DNA of 64,000 nucleotides. Source: Clostridium sp. (GTDB lineage Bacteria > Bacillota > Clostridia > TANB77 > CAG-508). The notes beneath the pieces are model-generated. The model was not told the origin of the DNA, made no database searches, and was given only the letters and a program-made list of their open reading frames with translations. Shown one piece after another: positions 15,816 to 23,789 of the stretch. Numbering within the stretch: the stretch's first letter is position 1; the number at the start of each line of letters is the position of its first letter. Location of the stretch: assembly GCA_018371855.1 (NCBI GenBank), contig JAHAKD010000002.1, forward strand, positions 1 through 64,000, written 5' to 3'. The translations under genes and the position numbers were made by a program.

Positions 15816-16227
15816 ATGAATATAGGAATAGATGTAGATGCAGTTCTATTAGATTGGGAAAAAGGTTTACTTGCAATGGCAGAAATATTTGATATAGAAG
15901 AGTGTAGAGGAAATGGTATAGTAAATAATACATATTTTATTCAAGACCAATATGATTGGACGACTGATGAAAAAGAAAAATTTAAAAATAAATAATTTGA
16001 CATTTGATAAATATTTTTGGAAAGAACATAATAAACTAAAAGTATGTAAAGAAGAAAATATTGATATTATGATAGATGACAGCCCATCTACATGCAAAAA
16101 GATGCAAGCAAATAAAATACGAGCAATCTATTTTAGAGGTATACGTGGACCAAAAATAGCTGAAGATGGTTATCTAAAAGAAGTAAATAACTGGGGACAA
16201 ATTTATAGAATATTAAAAGAGGTGTAA
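15816..16227 (+). pseudogene. HAD-type 5'(3')-nucleotidase with internal deletion
   Basis: The first 60 codons (MNIGIDVDAVLLDWEKG, DxD motif at residues 6-8, then QYDWTTDEKEKFKNK and stop) are followed in another frame by LTFDKYFWKEHNKLKVC, NIDIMIDDSPSTCKKMQ and YLKEVNNWGQIYRILKEV. These are the N- and C-terminal parts of one NT5C/HAD family protein; about 80 central residues with the core Thr/Lys motifs are missing and the join is out of frame. AAAGGAG precedes the ATG. The 3' end still carries the ribosome site AGAGGTG used by alr. Confidence 0.8.
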
Positions 16228-16229
16228 GT

Positions 16230-17297
16230 ATGAATTTTTCGAGAAATACATATTTAGAAGTTGATTTAGGAAAGATAAAAAATAATGTAAAAACAATAAT
16301 AAATAATTATCCAGCATATAAATATTATTTTGGGGTTGTAAAAGCAAATTGTTATGGCTTAGATAATGAAAGCTTAGCTGTTACAAAGGCAATAATTGAT
16401 GCTGGTTGTAATTATTTAGCAGTAGCAACATTAGAAGAGGCAATTGTAATAAGAAAAGAATTTAAAAGTATTCCCATATTAGTATTAGGTCATATAAATA
16501 AAGAACACATTAAAGAAGCAATAGAATATAATATAACAATAACAATTCATTCAGAAGACAGTTTAGAAGAAATACTAGCTCAAAATCTAAATGGTTTAAA
16601 AGCCCATATTAAGATAAATACAGGAATGAATAGGTTAGGAATAAATAAGAATTTAAAAGGTTTATATGATAAATGTATAAATAACAATATAAATGTAGAA
16701 GGAATTTTTACACATATATATAATGCATCAAATGAGACAGATTATAATAAGCAAATAGAAGTTTTTGAAAAGTTATTAAAAGAAATAGATATTTCTAAAG
16801 TTCCTATTATTCATATTTCAGCAAGTGAAGCACTAACAAATTATAAAAGACCAAAAGAGGCTAATGGGTGTAGATTAGGAATAATTATGTATGGATTTTC
16901 TGAAAAAATAAACTTAGAATCGCCAGTAAAATTAATTAGTGAAGTAGTTCAAATTCATAATTTAAAAAAAGGCGAAGTTGTAGGATATAATGGAATATTT
17001 AAGGCAGAAGAAGATACAAAAATAGGTGTAATTCCTGTGGGATATGCAGATGGAATAATTAGAAAAAATACAGGAAGATATGTGTATATAAATAATAAAA
17101 AATATAAAATTGTTGGAAATGTATGTATGGATATGCTATTTGTAGAAATTGATGAAAAAGTACATTTATATGAAGAAGTAGAACTTTTAAAAGATAATAA
17201 ACATATAGAAGAAACAGCAAAACACTTAGAAACAATACCTTATGAAATATTATGCGAGATAGGTGGGAGAGTTCCAAGAATTTACAAAAATAATTAA
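16230..17297 (+). CDS. alr: Alanine racemase
   Basis: A 355-residue PLP enzyme that makes D-alanine for peptidoglycan. The PLP lysine is K38 in FGVVKANCYG; INTGMNRLGI, HISASEA and RLGIIMYG follow in order; the C-terminal beta domain contains VIPVGYADGI and VGNVCMDML, the conserved Cys-Met-Asp block near the second catalytic Tyr. It starts 2 bases after the stop of a dead HAD gene, using AGAGGTG inside that remnant, and ends before the His leader promoter. It is single-copy within this window. Confidence 0.95.
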   Translation: MNFSRNTYLEVDLGKIKNNVKTIINNYPAYKYYFGVVKANCYGLDNESLAVTKAIIDAGCNYLAVATLEEAIVIRKEFKSIPILVLGHINKEHIKEAIEYNITITIHSEDSLEEILAQNLNGLKAHIKINTGMNRLGINKNLKGLYDKCINNNINVEGIFTHIYNASNETDYNKQIEVFEKLLKEIDISKVPIIHISASEALTNYKRPKEANGCRLGIIMYGFSEKINLESPVKLISEVVQIHNLKKGEVVGYNGIFKAEEDTKIGVIPVGYADGIIRKNTGRYVYINNKKYKIVGNVCMDMLFVEIDEKVHLYEEVELLKDNKHIEETAKHLETIPYEILCEIGGRVPRIYKNN

Positions 17298-17303
17298 AAG
17301 GTA

Positions 17304-17332
17304 TTGACGAGCATAAAAAAACATTGTATACT
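17304..17332 (+). promoter_or_regulatory. Promoter of the histidine leader and transporter operon
   Basis: TTGACG (17304-17309), 17 bases, TATACT (17327-17332), 29 bases before the leader peptide start. Confidence 0.75.
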
Positions 17333-17360
17333 ATTACACAATAAAAAAGGAGAGCTTTTT

Positions 17361-17408
17361 ATGAGAAATATATTAAACAATAAAGGATTAAATCATCATC
17401 ACAGGTAA
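17361..17408 (+). CDS. Histidine leader peptide
   Basis: A 15-codon ORF with AAAGGAG 12 bases upstream that encodes MRNILNNKGLNHHHR and stops. Three consecutive His codons just before a set of overlapping hairpins are the sign of translation-coupled attenuation: with charged tRNA-His the ribosome runs on and the terminator forms; when it stalls at HHH, the alternative fold lets transcription proceed. It precedes an ABC amino-acid transporter and pepD. Confidence 0.85.
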   Translation: MRNILNNKGLNHHHR

Positions 17409-17505
17409 GCTTGTGTCTATTAGGCACAGGCTTTAACTGCTTGTGCCTTTATTGTTTAAGAAGACCTTAAAGGTACTAAAAATGTATCTTTAAGGTCTTT
17501 TTTTC
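17406..17505 (+). promoter_or_regulatory. Histidine attenuator: competing hairpins and terminator
   Basis: Three segments compete: A AAGCTTGTGTC (17408-17418), B GGCACAGGCTT (about 17423-17433) and C CTTGTGCC (about 17440-17447). A pairs with B, and B pairs with C. A strong terminator follows, AAGACCTTAAAGGTAC (17461-17476) with GTATCTTTAAGGTCTT (17484-17499) and seven T. The exact switch between the hairpins is inferred. Confidence 0.75.
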
Positions 17506-17510
17506 GTATT

Positions 17511-17538
17511 TGTTAAAATTGGTCGCGACATTTTAACA
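17511..17538. repeat. 28-bp inverted repeat with GTCGCGAC core
   Basis: TGTTAAAAT and ATTTTAACA flank TGGTCGCGAC, whose GTCGCGAC is itself palindromic and unusually GC-rich for this DNA. It lies between the terminator and the transporter gene and could be a protein-binding operator or a second RNA hairpin. Confidence 0.5.
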
Positions 17539-17600
17539 AAAAGGTCTTCAAAATAACTAAAGGTGTAAACCTTATTAAATTAAAAATGGAGGTAAATGAT

Positions 17601-18389
17601 ATGAATAAGAAAATTTTAATTATTGTAGGAGTTATATTAGTAATTGCAATTATAGGAGTGGCAATTATATTTAACAAAAATACTCAAGAAGAAGAAAATA
17701 TATTTGTATTGGGAATGGATGATAGCTTTCCACCAATGGGGTACAGAAACGAAAATAACGAACTAGTAGGTTTTGACATAGATTTAGCACAAGAGGTATG
17801 TAATAAATTAGGTATGAAATTAGAAGTTCAAACAATATCTTGGGCAGCTAAAGAACAAGAATTAGATTCAGGAAATATTGATTGTATATGGAATGGATTT
17901 GGATATACAGAAGAAAGAAATGAGGCAATGACATTAAGTAATCCATATGTTAAGGATAAATCAATGTTTGTTGTAAAAGGTGATTCAAGTTATACAAATC
18001 AAGATAATTTAAAGGGAAAAAAGATTGGTGTTCAGAGTGGCTCTGTACAAGAAAAGAGATTGAGTGAATCTGAATATGGTAAGGAATTAGACGAAGTAAT
18101 AGGATATACAGATTATTTAACAGCTCTTATGGATTTAGAAACAGGAAACATCGATGCAGTTTATATGAGTCAAATCTCTGGAAATTATATTATACAAAAT
18201 CAAGAAAAAGATTTTAAAACATTTGATGCTATTGGAATAGGTGAAGAATCAAAAGGAATGGTTATAGCATTTAAAAAAGGAAATACAGATTTAAAAGATA
18301 AAGTAGAAAATGCATTGAATGAATTAAGAGTAGAAGGAAAATTAAAAGAATTATCAGAAAAATGGCTTGGAGCAGATTTAACAGTTTAG
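17601..18389 (+). CDS. Amino-acid (probably histidine) ABC transporter, substrate-binding protein
   Basis: A 262-residue protein of solute-binding family 3. The start at 17601 follows GGAGG; codons before it are not expected to be used. It has an N-terminal membrane segment (about residues 5-27) but no lipobox Cys, so it is held by a membrane anchor and not a lipid. The binding domain opens FVLGMDDSFPPMGYR and ENNELVGFDIDLAQEV, the family signature; GKKIGVQSGSVQE and GNIDAVYMSQ follow. Histidine as substrate is inferred from the His-codon leader upstream and pepD downstream. Confidence 0.85.
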   Translation: MNKKILIIVGVILVIAIIGVAIIFNKNTQEEENIFVLGMDDSFPPMGYRNENNELVGFDIDLAQEVCNKLGMKLEVQTISWAAKEQELDSGNIDCIWNGFGYTEERNEAMTLSNPYVKDKSMFVVKGDSSYTNQDNLKGKKIGVQSGSVQEKRLSESEYGKELDEVIGYTDYLTALMDLETGNIDAVYMSQISGNYIIQNQEKDFKTFDAIGIGEESKGMVIAFKKGNTDLKDKVENALNELRVEGKLKELSEKWLGADLTV

Positions 18390-18466
18390 GAATTTTGGGA
18401 CGGTCCTTTTTCCTTATTTGGAAATTTAATTAAAAAAGGGATTTAAAGAACGTCCCCAAAAATCCC
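18389..18466. repeat. GGGACG imperfect palindrome, copy 1 (inside the transporter operon)
   Basis: GGAATTTTGGGACGGTCC at the left end is mirrored by AACGTCCCCAAAAATCCC at the right end, around a TTTTTCC and AT-rich middle. It shares GGGACG-TCCTTTTTCC with the copy at 56357. It separates the binding-protein gene from the permease, so it may stop a fraction of transcripts after the first gene. Confidence 0.6.
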
Positions 18467-18493
18467 GGAGCTCTAAAACGATAGGAGGGAGAA

Positions 18494-19144
18494 ATGGAAA
18501 ACGTTTTAAATTTATTAAAGATTTTATCAGAAGGATTGGGAACAACTCTACTAGTTTTTTTGCTTACACTAGTTTTAGGAATTCCAGCAGGAATACTAGT
18601 TGCAGTTGCCAGAAATTCAAAAAATAAAATAGTTAAAACACTAATAAAAGTGTATATATTAATTATTAGAGGAACACCAATGATGTTACAAATAATTTTT
18701 ATATATTTTGCACCATATTATTTGTTTAAGGTAACCTATGACAGGTTTGTAGCAATAATAATTGCATTTGTAGTAAATTATGCAGCATATTTTGCAGAAA
18801 TATTTAGAAGTGGCATTTTAAGTATACCAAAAGGACAAAAAGAAGCAGCATTTACGTTAGGCTTTAGCAAAACACAAACTTTTTTTAGAATATTACTGCC
18901 ACAGATTATAAAAAGAATATTACCAGCTATGTCAAATGAAGTAATATCATTAATTAAGACTACTTCATTAGCACAAATAATAGGAATTACGGAAATCTTT
19001 GCATTAGCACAAAAACAAGCAAGTTATCAATTTTCTATTCTACCACTATGTGTGGCAGGATTGATGTATTTAGTATTATGTACGATAATTACTTATGCAT
19101 TTAATAAAGCTGAGAAAAAATATAGTTATTATACTATAACTTAA
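18494..19144 (+). CDS. Amino-acid ABC transporter, permease
   Basis: A 216-residue HisM/HisQ-type permease with about five membrane segments. The EAA loop that docks the ATPase reads [18 protein letters not shown] near residues 115-132, and [14 protein letters not shown] near residue 57 is the second conserved block of polar amino-acid permeases. Only one permease gene is present, so the channel is presumably a homodimer. AGGAGGG lies before the ATG. It is followed 16 bases later by the ATPase. Confidence 0.9.
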   Translation: MENVLNLLKILSEGLGTTLLVFLLTLVLGIPAGILVAVARNSKNKIVKTLIKVYILIIRGTPMMLQIIFIYFAPYYLFKVTYDRFVAIIIAFVVNYAAYFAEIFRSGILSIPKGQKEAAFTLGFSKTQTFFRILLPQIIKRILPAMSNEVISLIKTTSLAQIIGITEIFALAQKQASYQFSILPLCVAGLMYLVLCTIITYAFNKAEKKYSYYTIT

Positions 19145-19160
19145 GAAAGGAGCGAGAAGA

Positions 19161-19961
19161 GTGAATAAAATATTAGAAATCGAAAATTTGGTAAAAAGAT
19201 TTGGAGATAATTATGCAGTAAAAAATATTTCTTTTTCTGTAAATGAAGGCGAAGTATTAGCAATAATTGGTTCTTCTGGCTCTGGCAAATCCACAGTATT
19301 AAGATGTATAAACCAATTAGAAAAAATAGATGGTGGAAATATAAAAATATGTGGAGAACCTATGATAAAGGAAATTAAAACAGCTAATAAATTGCCTAAA
19401 AAATACAACAAAAAGAACAACAAAGTTATATATGCTGATAAAGAAATTCTAAATAAAATGAATTTAGAATGTGGAATGGTATTTCAAAATTTTAATTTAT
19501 TTCCTCATTTATCTGTTTTAGAAAATGTAACTGAAGCAATGATACATGTTTTAAAAAACTCGAAAGGGAAAGCAGAAAAAGAAAGCATCAAAATTTTAAC
19601 GAGAATGGGACTAAAAGCAAAAATAAATCAATATCCATGTAATTTGTCAGGTGGAGAACAACAAAGAGCTTCTATTGCGAGAACACTTGCAATAAATCCA
19701 AAGGTTATTTTTATGGATGAACCTACTAGTGCACTTGATCCAGAACTAGTAGGAGAGGTTTTAAAGGTTGTAAAACAACTTGCAAGTGAAAAGAGAACGA
19801 TGGTTATTGTTACACACGAAATAAGTTTTGCACGAGAAATTGCAGATAGAGTTATCTTTATGAGCAACGGAGAGATTATAGAAGAAGGTAGACCAGAAGA
19901 GGTAATTGATAAACCTAAAAAAGAAAGGACAAAAGAATTTTTAAAAAGATATTTAAAATAA
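19161..19961 (+). CDS. Amino-acid ABC transporter, ATP-binding protein
   Basis: A 266-residue ATPase from GTG with AAGGAGCG upstream. Walker A is GSSGSGKST at residues 37-45, the signature is LSGGEQQR, Walker B is [12 protein letters not shown] and the switch His is in VTHEISFA. An insertion of about 30 residues after the Walker A helix (rich in Lys, Asn) makes it longer than the usual 240. It belongs with the binding protein and permease and is followed by pepD after 12 bases. Confidence 0.93.
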   Translation: MNKILEIENLVKRFGDNYAVKNISFSVNEGEVLAIIGSSGSGKSTVLRCINQLEKIDGGNIKICGEPMIKEIKTANKLPKKYNKKNNKVIYADKEILNKMNLECGMVFQNFNLFPHLSVLENVTEAMIHVLKNSKGKAEKESIKILTRMGLKAKINQYPCNLSGGEQQRASIARTLAINPKVIFMDEPTSALDPELVGEVLKVVKQLASEKRTMVIVTHEISFAREIADRVIFMSNGEIIEEGRPEEVIDKPKKERTKEFLKRYLK

Positions 19962-19973
19962 GGAGAGATAAAT

Positions 19974-21380
19974 ATGTTAGAAGGATTAAAACCATGTAAA
20001 GTAATGAAGTTCTTCGAAGAGATAAGTAAAATCCCAAGAAAATCAGGAGAAGAGGATAAAGTTGTTGAATACTTGAAAAAATTTGCAATAGAAAGAAATT
20101 TAGAATATTACAAAGATAATTATAGAAACATAGTAATAAAAAAAGAGGCTTCACAAGGAAAAGAGAATAGTCCTGCCATTGCATTGCAGGCACATACTGA
20201 TATGATTTGTGAAAAGTCACCTGAAAGTAATCATGACTTTTCGATAGATGGTCTAGAGTTATATGTGGATGGGGATTTCATAAAAGCAAAGGGAACAACA
20301 CTTGGAGCAGATAATGGAATAGGTGTTGCAATTATATTAGCTGTGTTGGATTGTGAAAAGATAAAAGCGCCTAAATTAGAATGTATTTTTACTTCAGAAG
20401 AGGAAACAACAATGTTAGGTGCGATAAATTTAGATTTAGCTAACATAGAAAGTAACAGAATAATTTCATTAGATAATGGAAAAGAAGGAAAAATTCTAAT
20501 TAGTTCAGCAGAATGTAATGAATGGAAAGGAAAGGTAAATTTTACAAGAGAAAAAACAGATAAGCCAAGCTTTGAATTAGTATATGATAGTTTTAAAGGA
20601 GGTCACTCTGGCGGAAATATAGGTGATGAAACAAGAGGAAATCCGATAAAATTAGCAATAGGGATATTAAAAAAATTGCAAGATGTTCAAATTGCAAATA
20701 TAACAGGTGGAAGTCAAGTAAATGTTATTCCAAGAGAGGTGTCTGTTAAATTTGTTACAGAAAACAAAAATGCAGAAGAAATTATAACAAAAGAAATAAC
20801 AAAACAAAAAGAAATTTATGGAAGAGAGGTAAGAATAGAATTAAATAAGGATGCAGAAATTACAGAGGTAATAAATAAAGAAAATAGTAATAAAATAATA
20901 GATTTTATTGAAGAATTTCAAAGTGGAGCCATAAAGAAAGATGAGCAAGGAAATGTATTGCAATCAGGTAATATGGCAAAAGTAAAAACAAATGAAAAGG
21001 ACATAGAGATAGAATTTTCAGAAAGAAGCAATATGCCAGCATTCGAAAAAGCATACTTAGAAAATTTAGAAAGTTTAATAAAAAAATATAACATAGAAAT
21101 AGTATGGAATCAAAACTTAAAAGGTGTGCCAAAAAAAGAAAACAATACTTTAGCAAGCGAATGTGAAAAGGTATACAAAGAACTGTATAACGAAGAGATG
21201 GAAGAGATTGTATCACAAGGTGTAGTAGAAGGAGGTTTTTTTATATATAAAAAACCAAGATGTGAATATGTGTGTATAGGTCCAAACACATTTGACGTAC
21301 ACAGCCCAAGCGAAAGACTTTCTATAAATTCTACCAAAAAGATATGGAAATTTATTAAAGAATTATTAAATAAAATGTAA
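19974..21380 (+). CDS. pepD: Aminoacyl-histidine dipeptidase (M20 family)
   Basis: A 468-residue zinc dipeptidase that cleaves Xaa-His and other dipeptides in the cytosol. Metal and catalytic motifs appear in order: ALQAHTDMICEK (H and catalytic D), GTTLGADNGIG (bridging Asp), FTSEEETTMLGA (catalytic Glu pair), FKGGHSGGNIG in the lid domain and DVHSPSERLS near the C-terminus. GGAGAG precedes the ATG, 12 bases after the ATPase gene. Placement behind a His attenuator and an amino-acid transporter suggests it releases histidine from imported or recycled peptides. Confidence 0.93.
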   Translation: MLEGLKPCKVMKFFEEISKIPRKSGEEDKVVEYLKKFAIERNLEYYKDNYRNIVIKKEASQGKENSPAIALQAHTDMICEKSPESNHDFSIDGLELYVDGDFIKAKGTTLGADNGIGVAIILAVLDCEKIKAPKLECIFTSEEETTMLGAINLDLANIESNRIISLDNGKEGKILISSAECNEWKGKVNFTREKTDKPSFELVYDSFKGGHSGGNIGDETRGNPIKLAIGILKKLQDVQIANITGGSQVNVIPREVSVKFVTENKNAEEIITKEITKQKEIYGREVRIELNKDAEITEVINKENSNKIIDFIEEFQSGAIKKDEQGNVLQSGNMAKVKTNEKDIEIEFSERSNMPAFEKAYLENLESLIKKYNIEIVWNQNLKGVPKKENNTLASECEKVYKELYNEEMEEIVSQGVVEGGFFIYKKPRCEYVCIGPNTFDVHSPSERLSINSTKKIWKFIKELLNKM

Positions 21381-21455
21381 AACTATTGCGAAAAAATAAA
21401 AAATATAGTTTAATTATATTTGTATAGATTATCTTTTTTGGAAAGAAGTGATGGG

Positions 21456-21995
21456 ATGAAAATATTAAAAAATCTTTTAGAAAATGATAATTGTATAAGA
21501 ACTGAAAAAGATTTTCCTATAAAAGGAATGGAGTATTTAGATATAGTACCATTATTATCGGATGCAGAAATTTATAAAGAAATTACTAATATTTTTGTAA
21601 AAGAAATTAGTAATAAAAACGTACAATATATTGTATCACCAGAATCTAGAGGATTTTTCTTTGGATGTCCAGTAGCAGAGAAAATGGGACTTGGTTTTAT
21701 TCCAGTAAGAAAGAAAGGAAAATTACCACCTACTACAGTTCAAACCACATTCGAATATGTTAAAGAATATGGCGAAGATGAATTGGAATTACCAAAATTA
21801 ATAAATAATGGGGAATATAAAGATAAGAATTTTTATATTATAGATGACATTTATGCAACAGGAAATACAGTTCAGACATTAAAAAAAGAGATAGAAAAAT
21901 TAGGTGGAAATGTAGTCGGAATTTCGGTTGTTATTAATATAAAAGAACTTAATAATGATGAGTTATTTTCAATTTTAGATGTAAACGAAGAATAG
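21456..21995 (+). CDS. apt: Adenine phosphoribosyltransferase
   Basis: A 179-residue purine salvage enzyme making AMP from adenine and PRPP. The start at 21456 is preferred over 21420 because the conserved region begins shortly after it and GAAAGAAGTG lies upstream. DFPIKGMEYLDIVPLL is the APT N-terminal block, IVSPESRGFFFGCPVA and VRKKGKLP follow, and the PRPP loop is YIIDDIYATGNTVQT near residues 128-142. The next gene starts 19 bases later. Confidence 0.88.
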   Translation: MKILKNLLENDNCIRTEKDFPIKGMEYLDIVPLLSDAEIYKEITNIFVKEISNKNVQYIVSPESRGFFFGCPVAEKMGLGFIPVRKKGKLPPTTVQTTFEYVKEYGEDELELPKLINNGEYKDKNFYIIDDIYATGNTVQTLKKEIEKLGGNVVGISVVINIKELNNDELFSILDVNEE

Positions 21996-22014
21996 TAAAG
22001 AAAGGAATAAGCAA

Positions 22015-22839
22015 ATGAAAAGAAAGATAATTACAAGTATAATTTTATTTATAGTAATAAGTTTATGTATGACATTTACAAAAGCAGATAATATAGTAGA
22101 AGTTAATAATTTAGATGATATAAAAGATTTAATACAGGCAAGTTCAGAAGGTAATGTAGATATTTATGATGTTTTACAAGCATATAAAGATTTAAGTGAA
22201 AAATATAGTAATGAAGAAATTGCAACAGCAATTGAAGAAAATAAAGACTTACTAACAGAACAAGGAATAAGTGAAAATGTTATAGATTCTGGAACTAGTG
22301 TGCTAAGATCTGTTGATGCAAAACAATTAAATAAGATTCTTTCAGAAGATATTAACATAGATGAAATACAACAACAATTAGAAGATGGAGCAACTCCAAC
22401 AGAAATATTAAATAATATTCAGCAAGATATGAGTACAACAGATAAAATATCTTTAGGTGTAAATTTAATAATGGCTTTTACAGTAGTAAAGACTATCATG
22501 TGGATAATTGTTGTACTTATAATTTATAATATTATTGTTAGATGGAGAATTTATAAAAAAGCTGGAAAACATGGTTGGGCAGCATTAATACCAATATATA
22601 GAGATGTTGTTATGTATAAAATATGTGATGTATCACCATGGGTATTATTGTTATTGCTAGTACCAGTAGTAGGTTGGTTTGCATTAATAATTATAAATAT
22701 TTATACTAAATTTACATTAGCAGAAGGTTTTGGAAAAGGAATTGGATTTGGTTTTGGTTTATGGATATTAGGACCAATATTCGAAGCAATTTTAGCATTC
22801 TCTAGAAAATCAAAATACATAGGATTTAATAGAAAATAG
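22015..22839 (+). CDS. DUF5684-type membrane protein with signal peptide
   Basis: A 274-residue protein. A signal peptide (about residues 1-24) leads a helical outer region of about 120 residues with repeated DIxxL/xxIL motifs. Then come three to four membrane segments; WRIYKKAGKHGWAALIPIYR between the first and second is the hallmark of DUF5684. No enzymatic motif is seen. It follows apt by 19 bases behind AAAGGAAT and ends at a terminator, so it is probably cotranscribed with apt. Confidence 0.7.
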   Translation: MKRKIITSIILFIVISLCMTFTKADNIVEVNNLDDIKDLIQASSEGNVDIYDVLQAYKDLSEKYSNEEIATAIEENKDLLTEQGISENVIDSGTSVLRSVDAKQLNKILSEDINIDEIQQQLEDGATPTEILNNIQQDMSTTDKISLGVNLIMAFTVVKTIMWIIVVLIIYNIIVRWRIYKKAGKHGWAALIPIYRDVVMYKICDVSPWVLLLLLVPVVGWFALIIINIYTKFTLAEGFGKGIGFGFGLWILGPIFEAILAFSRKSKYIGFNRK

Positions 22840-22865
22840 ACTGTAGTTTATGCAGTCTTTTTTGT
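22839..22865 (+). terminator. Terminator after the DUF5684 gene
   Basis: GACTGTA pairs with TGCAGTC around GTTTA, then eight T. It overlaps the stop codon by one base. Confidence 0.8.
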
Positions 22866-22886
22866 TGTCATTTAAAGCCAAAAATA

Positions 22887-22915
22887 TTGATATTTTCGCC
22901 AAAATGTGGTATAAT
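22887..22915 (+). promoter_or_regulatory. Promoter of the Fic toxin-antitoxin unit
   Basis: TTGATA (22887-22892), 17 bases, TATAAT (22910-22915) with an extended TG. About 25 bases lie between it and the antitoxin ribosome site. Confidence 0.75.
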
Positions 22916-22946
22916 AAAAAGGTAGTATGGTGTAAGGAGAAAAGAT

Positions 22947-23114
22947 ATGTTTAATGAGAAAAAATTTAAATTTGATATAGAAAATTTAAAACAAGATTTA
23001 GCTATAGAAGATATGTATGTAACAGAAGAGGACATATCTTTATTAAGAGATTATCAGGAACAAAAAATATCAGAACAGGATATGATAAATAAAATAAAGA
23101 AAATGTCTTTATAA
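22947..23114 (+). CDS. VbhA-type antitoxin (Fic inhibitor)
   Basis: A 55-residue protein with AAGGAG upstream of the ATG, ending 12 bases before the Fic gene. Its layout, a helix with DLAIEDMYVTEEDISLLRDY followed by KISEQDMINKIKK, matches small VbhA-family antitoxins that block the Fic active site. The usual inhibitory motif (S/T)xxxE(G/N) appears only as DLAIED, so the Ser/Thr is Asp and the Gly is Asp. Whether it still inhibits is uncertain, but size, order and coupling support the call. Confidence 0.75.
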   Translation: MFNEKKFKFDIENLKQDLAIEDMYVTEEDISLLRDYQEQKISEQDMINKIKKMSL

Positions 23115-23126
23115 GGGGCTGGTTTT

Positions 23127-23714
23127 ATGTATGATCTATATGAAGCTAGGAATTCTATATACTGTTATGAAAATACAGATATATTAAAAAATAAATTAAA
23201 TATAAAAGATAAAGAAAAATTATATGATTATGAAAGAAAAATAGTTGTTGCAAAATTATTTATATTAAGACAAAAAGAAATAACAGGTAATTTTGATATT
23301 CATCATTTTGTTGGAATTCATAAATTTCTGTTTGAGGATATATATGATTTTGCAGGATTATTTAGAAGTGAAAATATTGCAAAAGGTAACTTTAGATTTG
23401 CAGAATGGGAATATATAGAACAAGAATTAATAAAATTATTGGATAAATTAAAAGAAGAAAATTATTTACAAGGATTATCTAAGGAAGAATTATCGAAGAA
23501 ACTAGCATATTATATGGCAGAACTAAATGTTCTGCACCCATTTAGAGAAGGTAATGGTAGAGCAATAAGAGAGTTTATAAGGGAGCTCGCTGTTAAGAAT
23601 GGCTACGAATTAGATTTAACTAAAACAACTCCCAAAAATATGTTAGATGCATGTATAGAATCGGTAGTTGACACAAGTAATTTAGAAGAAATTTTATATA
23701 AATGTTTAGTATAG
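23127..23714 (+). CDS. Fic-domain toxin (AMP-transferase)
   Basis: A 195-residue protein. The catalytic motif HPFREGNGRAIREF is complete, with His at residue 137. The substrate flap precedes it (GLFRSENIAKGNFRF near 77-91) and the helix AYYMAELNVL leads into the motif. Fic enzymes move AMP from ATP onto target proteins such as gyrase. No C- or N-terminal inhibitory helix is visible in the protein itself, consistent with inhibition by the separate small protein encoded just upstream. A terminator follows immediately. Confidence 0.93.
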   Translation: MYDLYEARNSIYCYENTDILKNKLNIKDKEKLYDYERKIVVAKLFILRQKEITGNFDIHHFVGIHKFLFEDIYDFAGLFRSENIAKGNFRFAEWEYIEQELIKLLDKLKEENYLQGLSKEELSKKLAYYMAELNVLHPFREGNGRAIREFIRELAVKNGYELDLTKTTPKNMLDACIESVVDTSNLEEILYKCLV

Positions 23715-23743
23715 TCACCATTAAAGCATGGTGACTATATTTT
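23711..23743 (+). terminator. Terminator of the Fic unit
   Basis: ATAGTCACCAT pairs with ATGGTGACTAT (11 bp, 6-base loop), followed by ATTTTTG. It overlaps the Fic stop codon. Confidence 0.85.
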
Positions 23744-23789
23744 TGTGTTTAAAGCTTGTAATAAAAAAATTATAAAAAGGGGTATTAAT

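Noticed and set aside
23744..23789. SAM riboswitch upstream of metK
   Set aside because: Only about 46 bases separate the Fic terminator from the metK start, too short for any SAM riboswitch class, and no terminator-antiterminator pair is seen.
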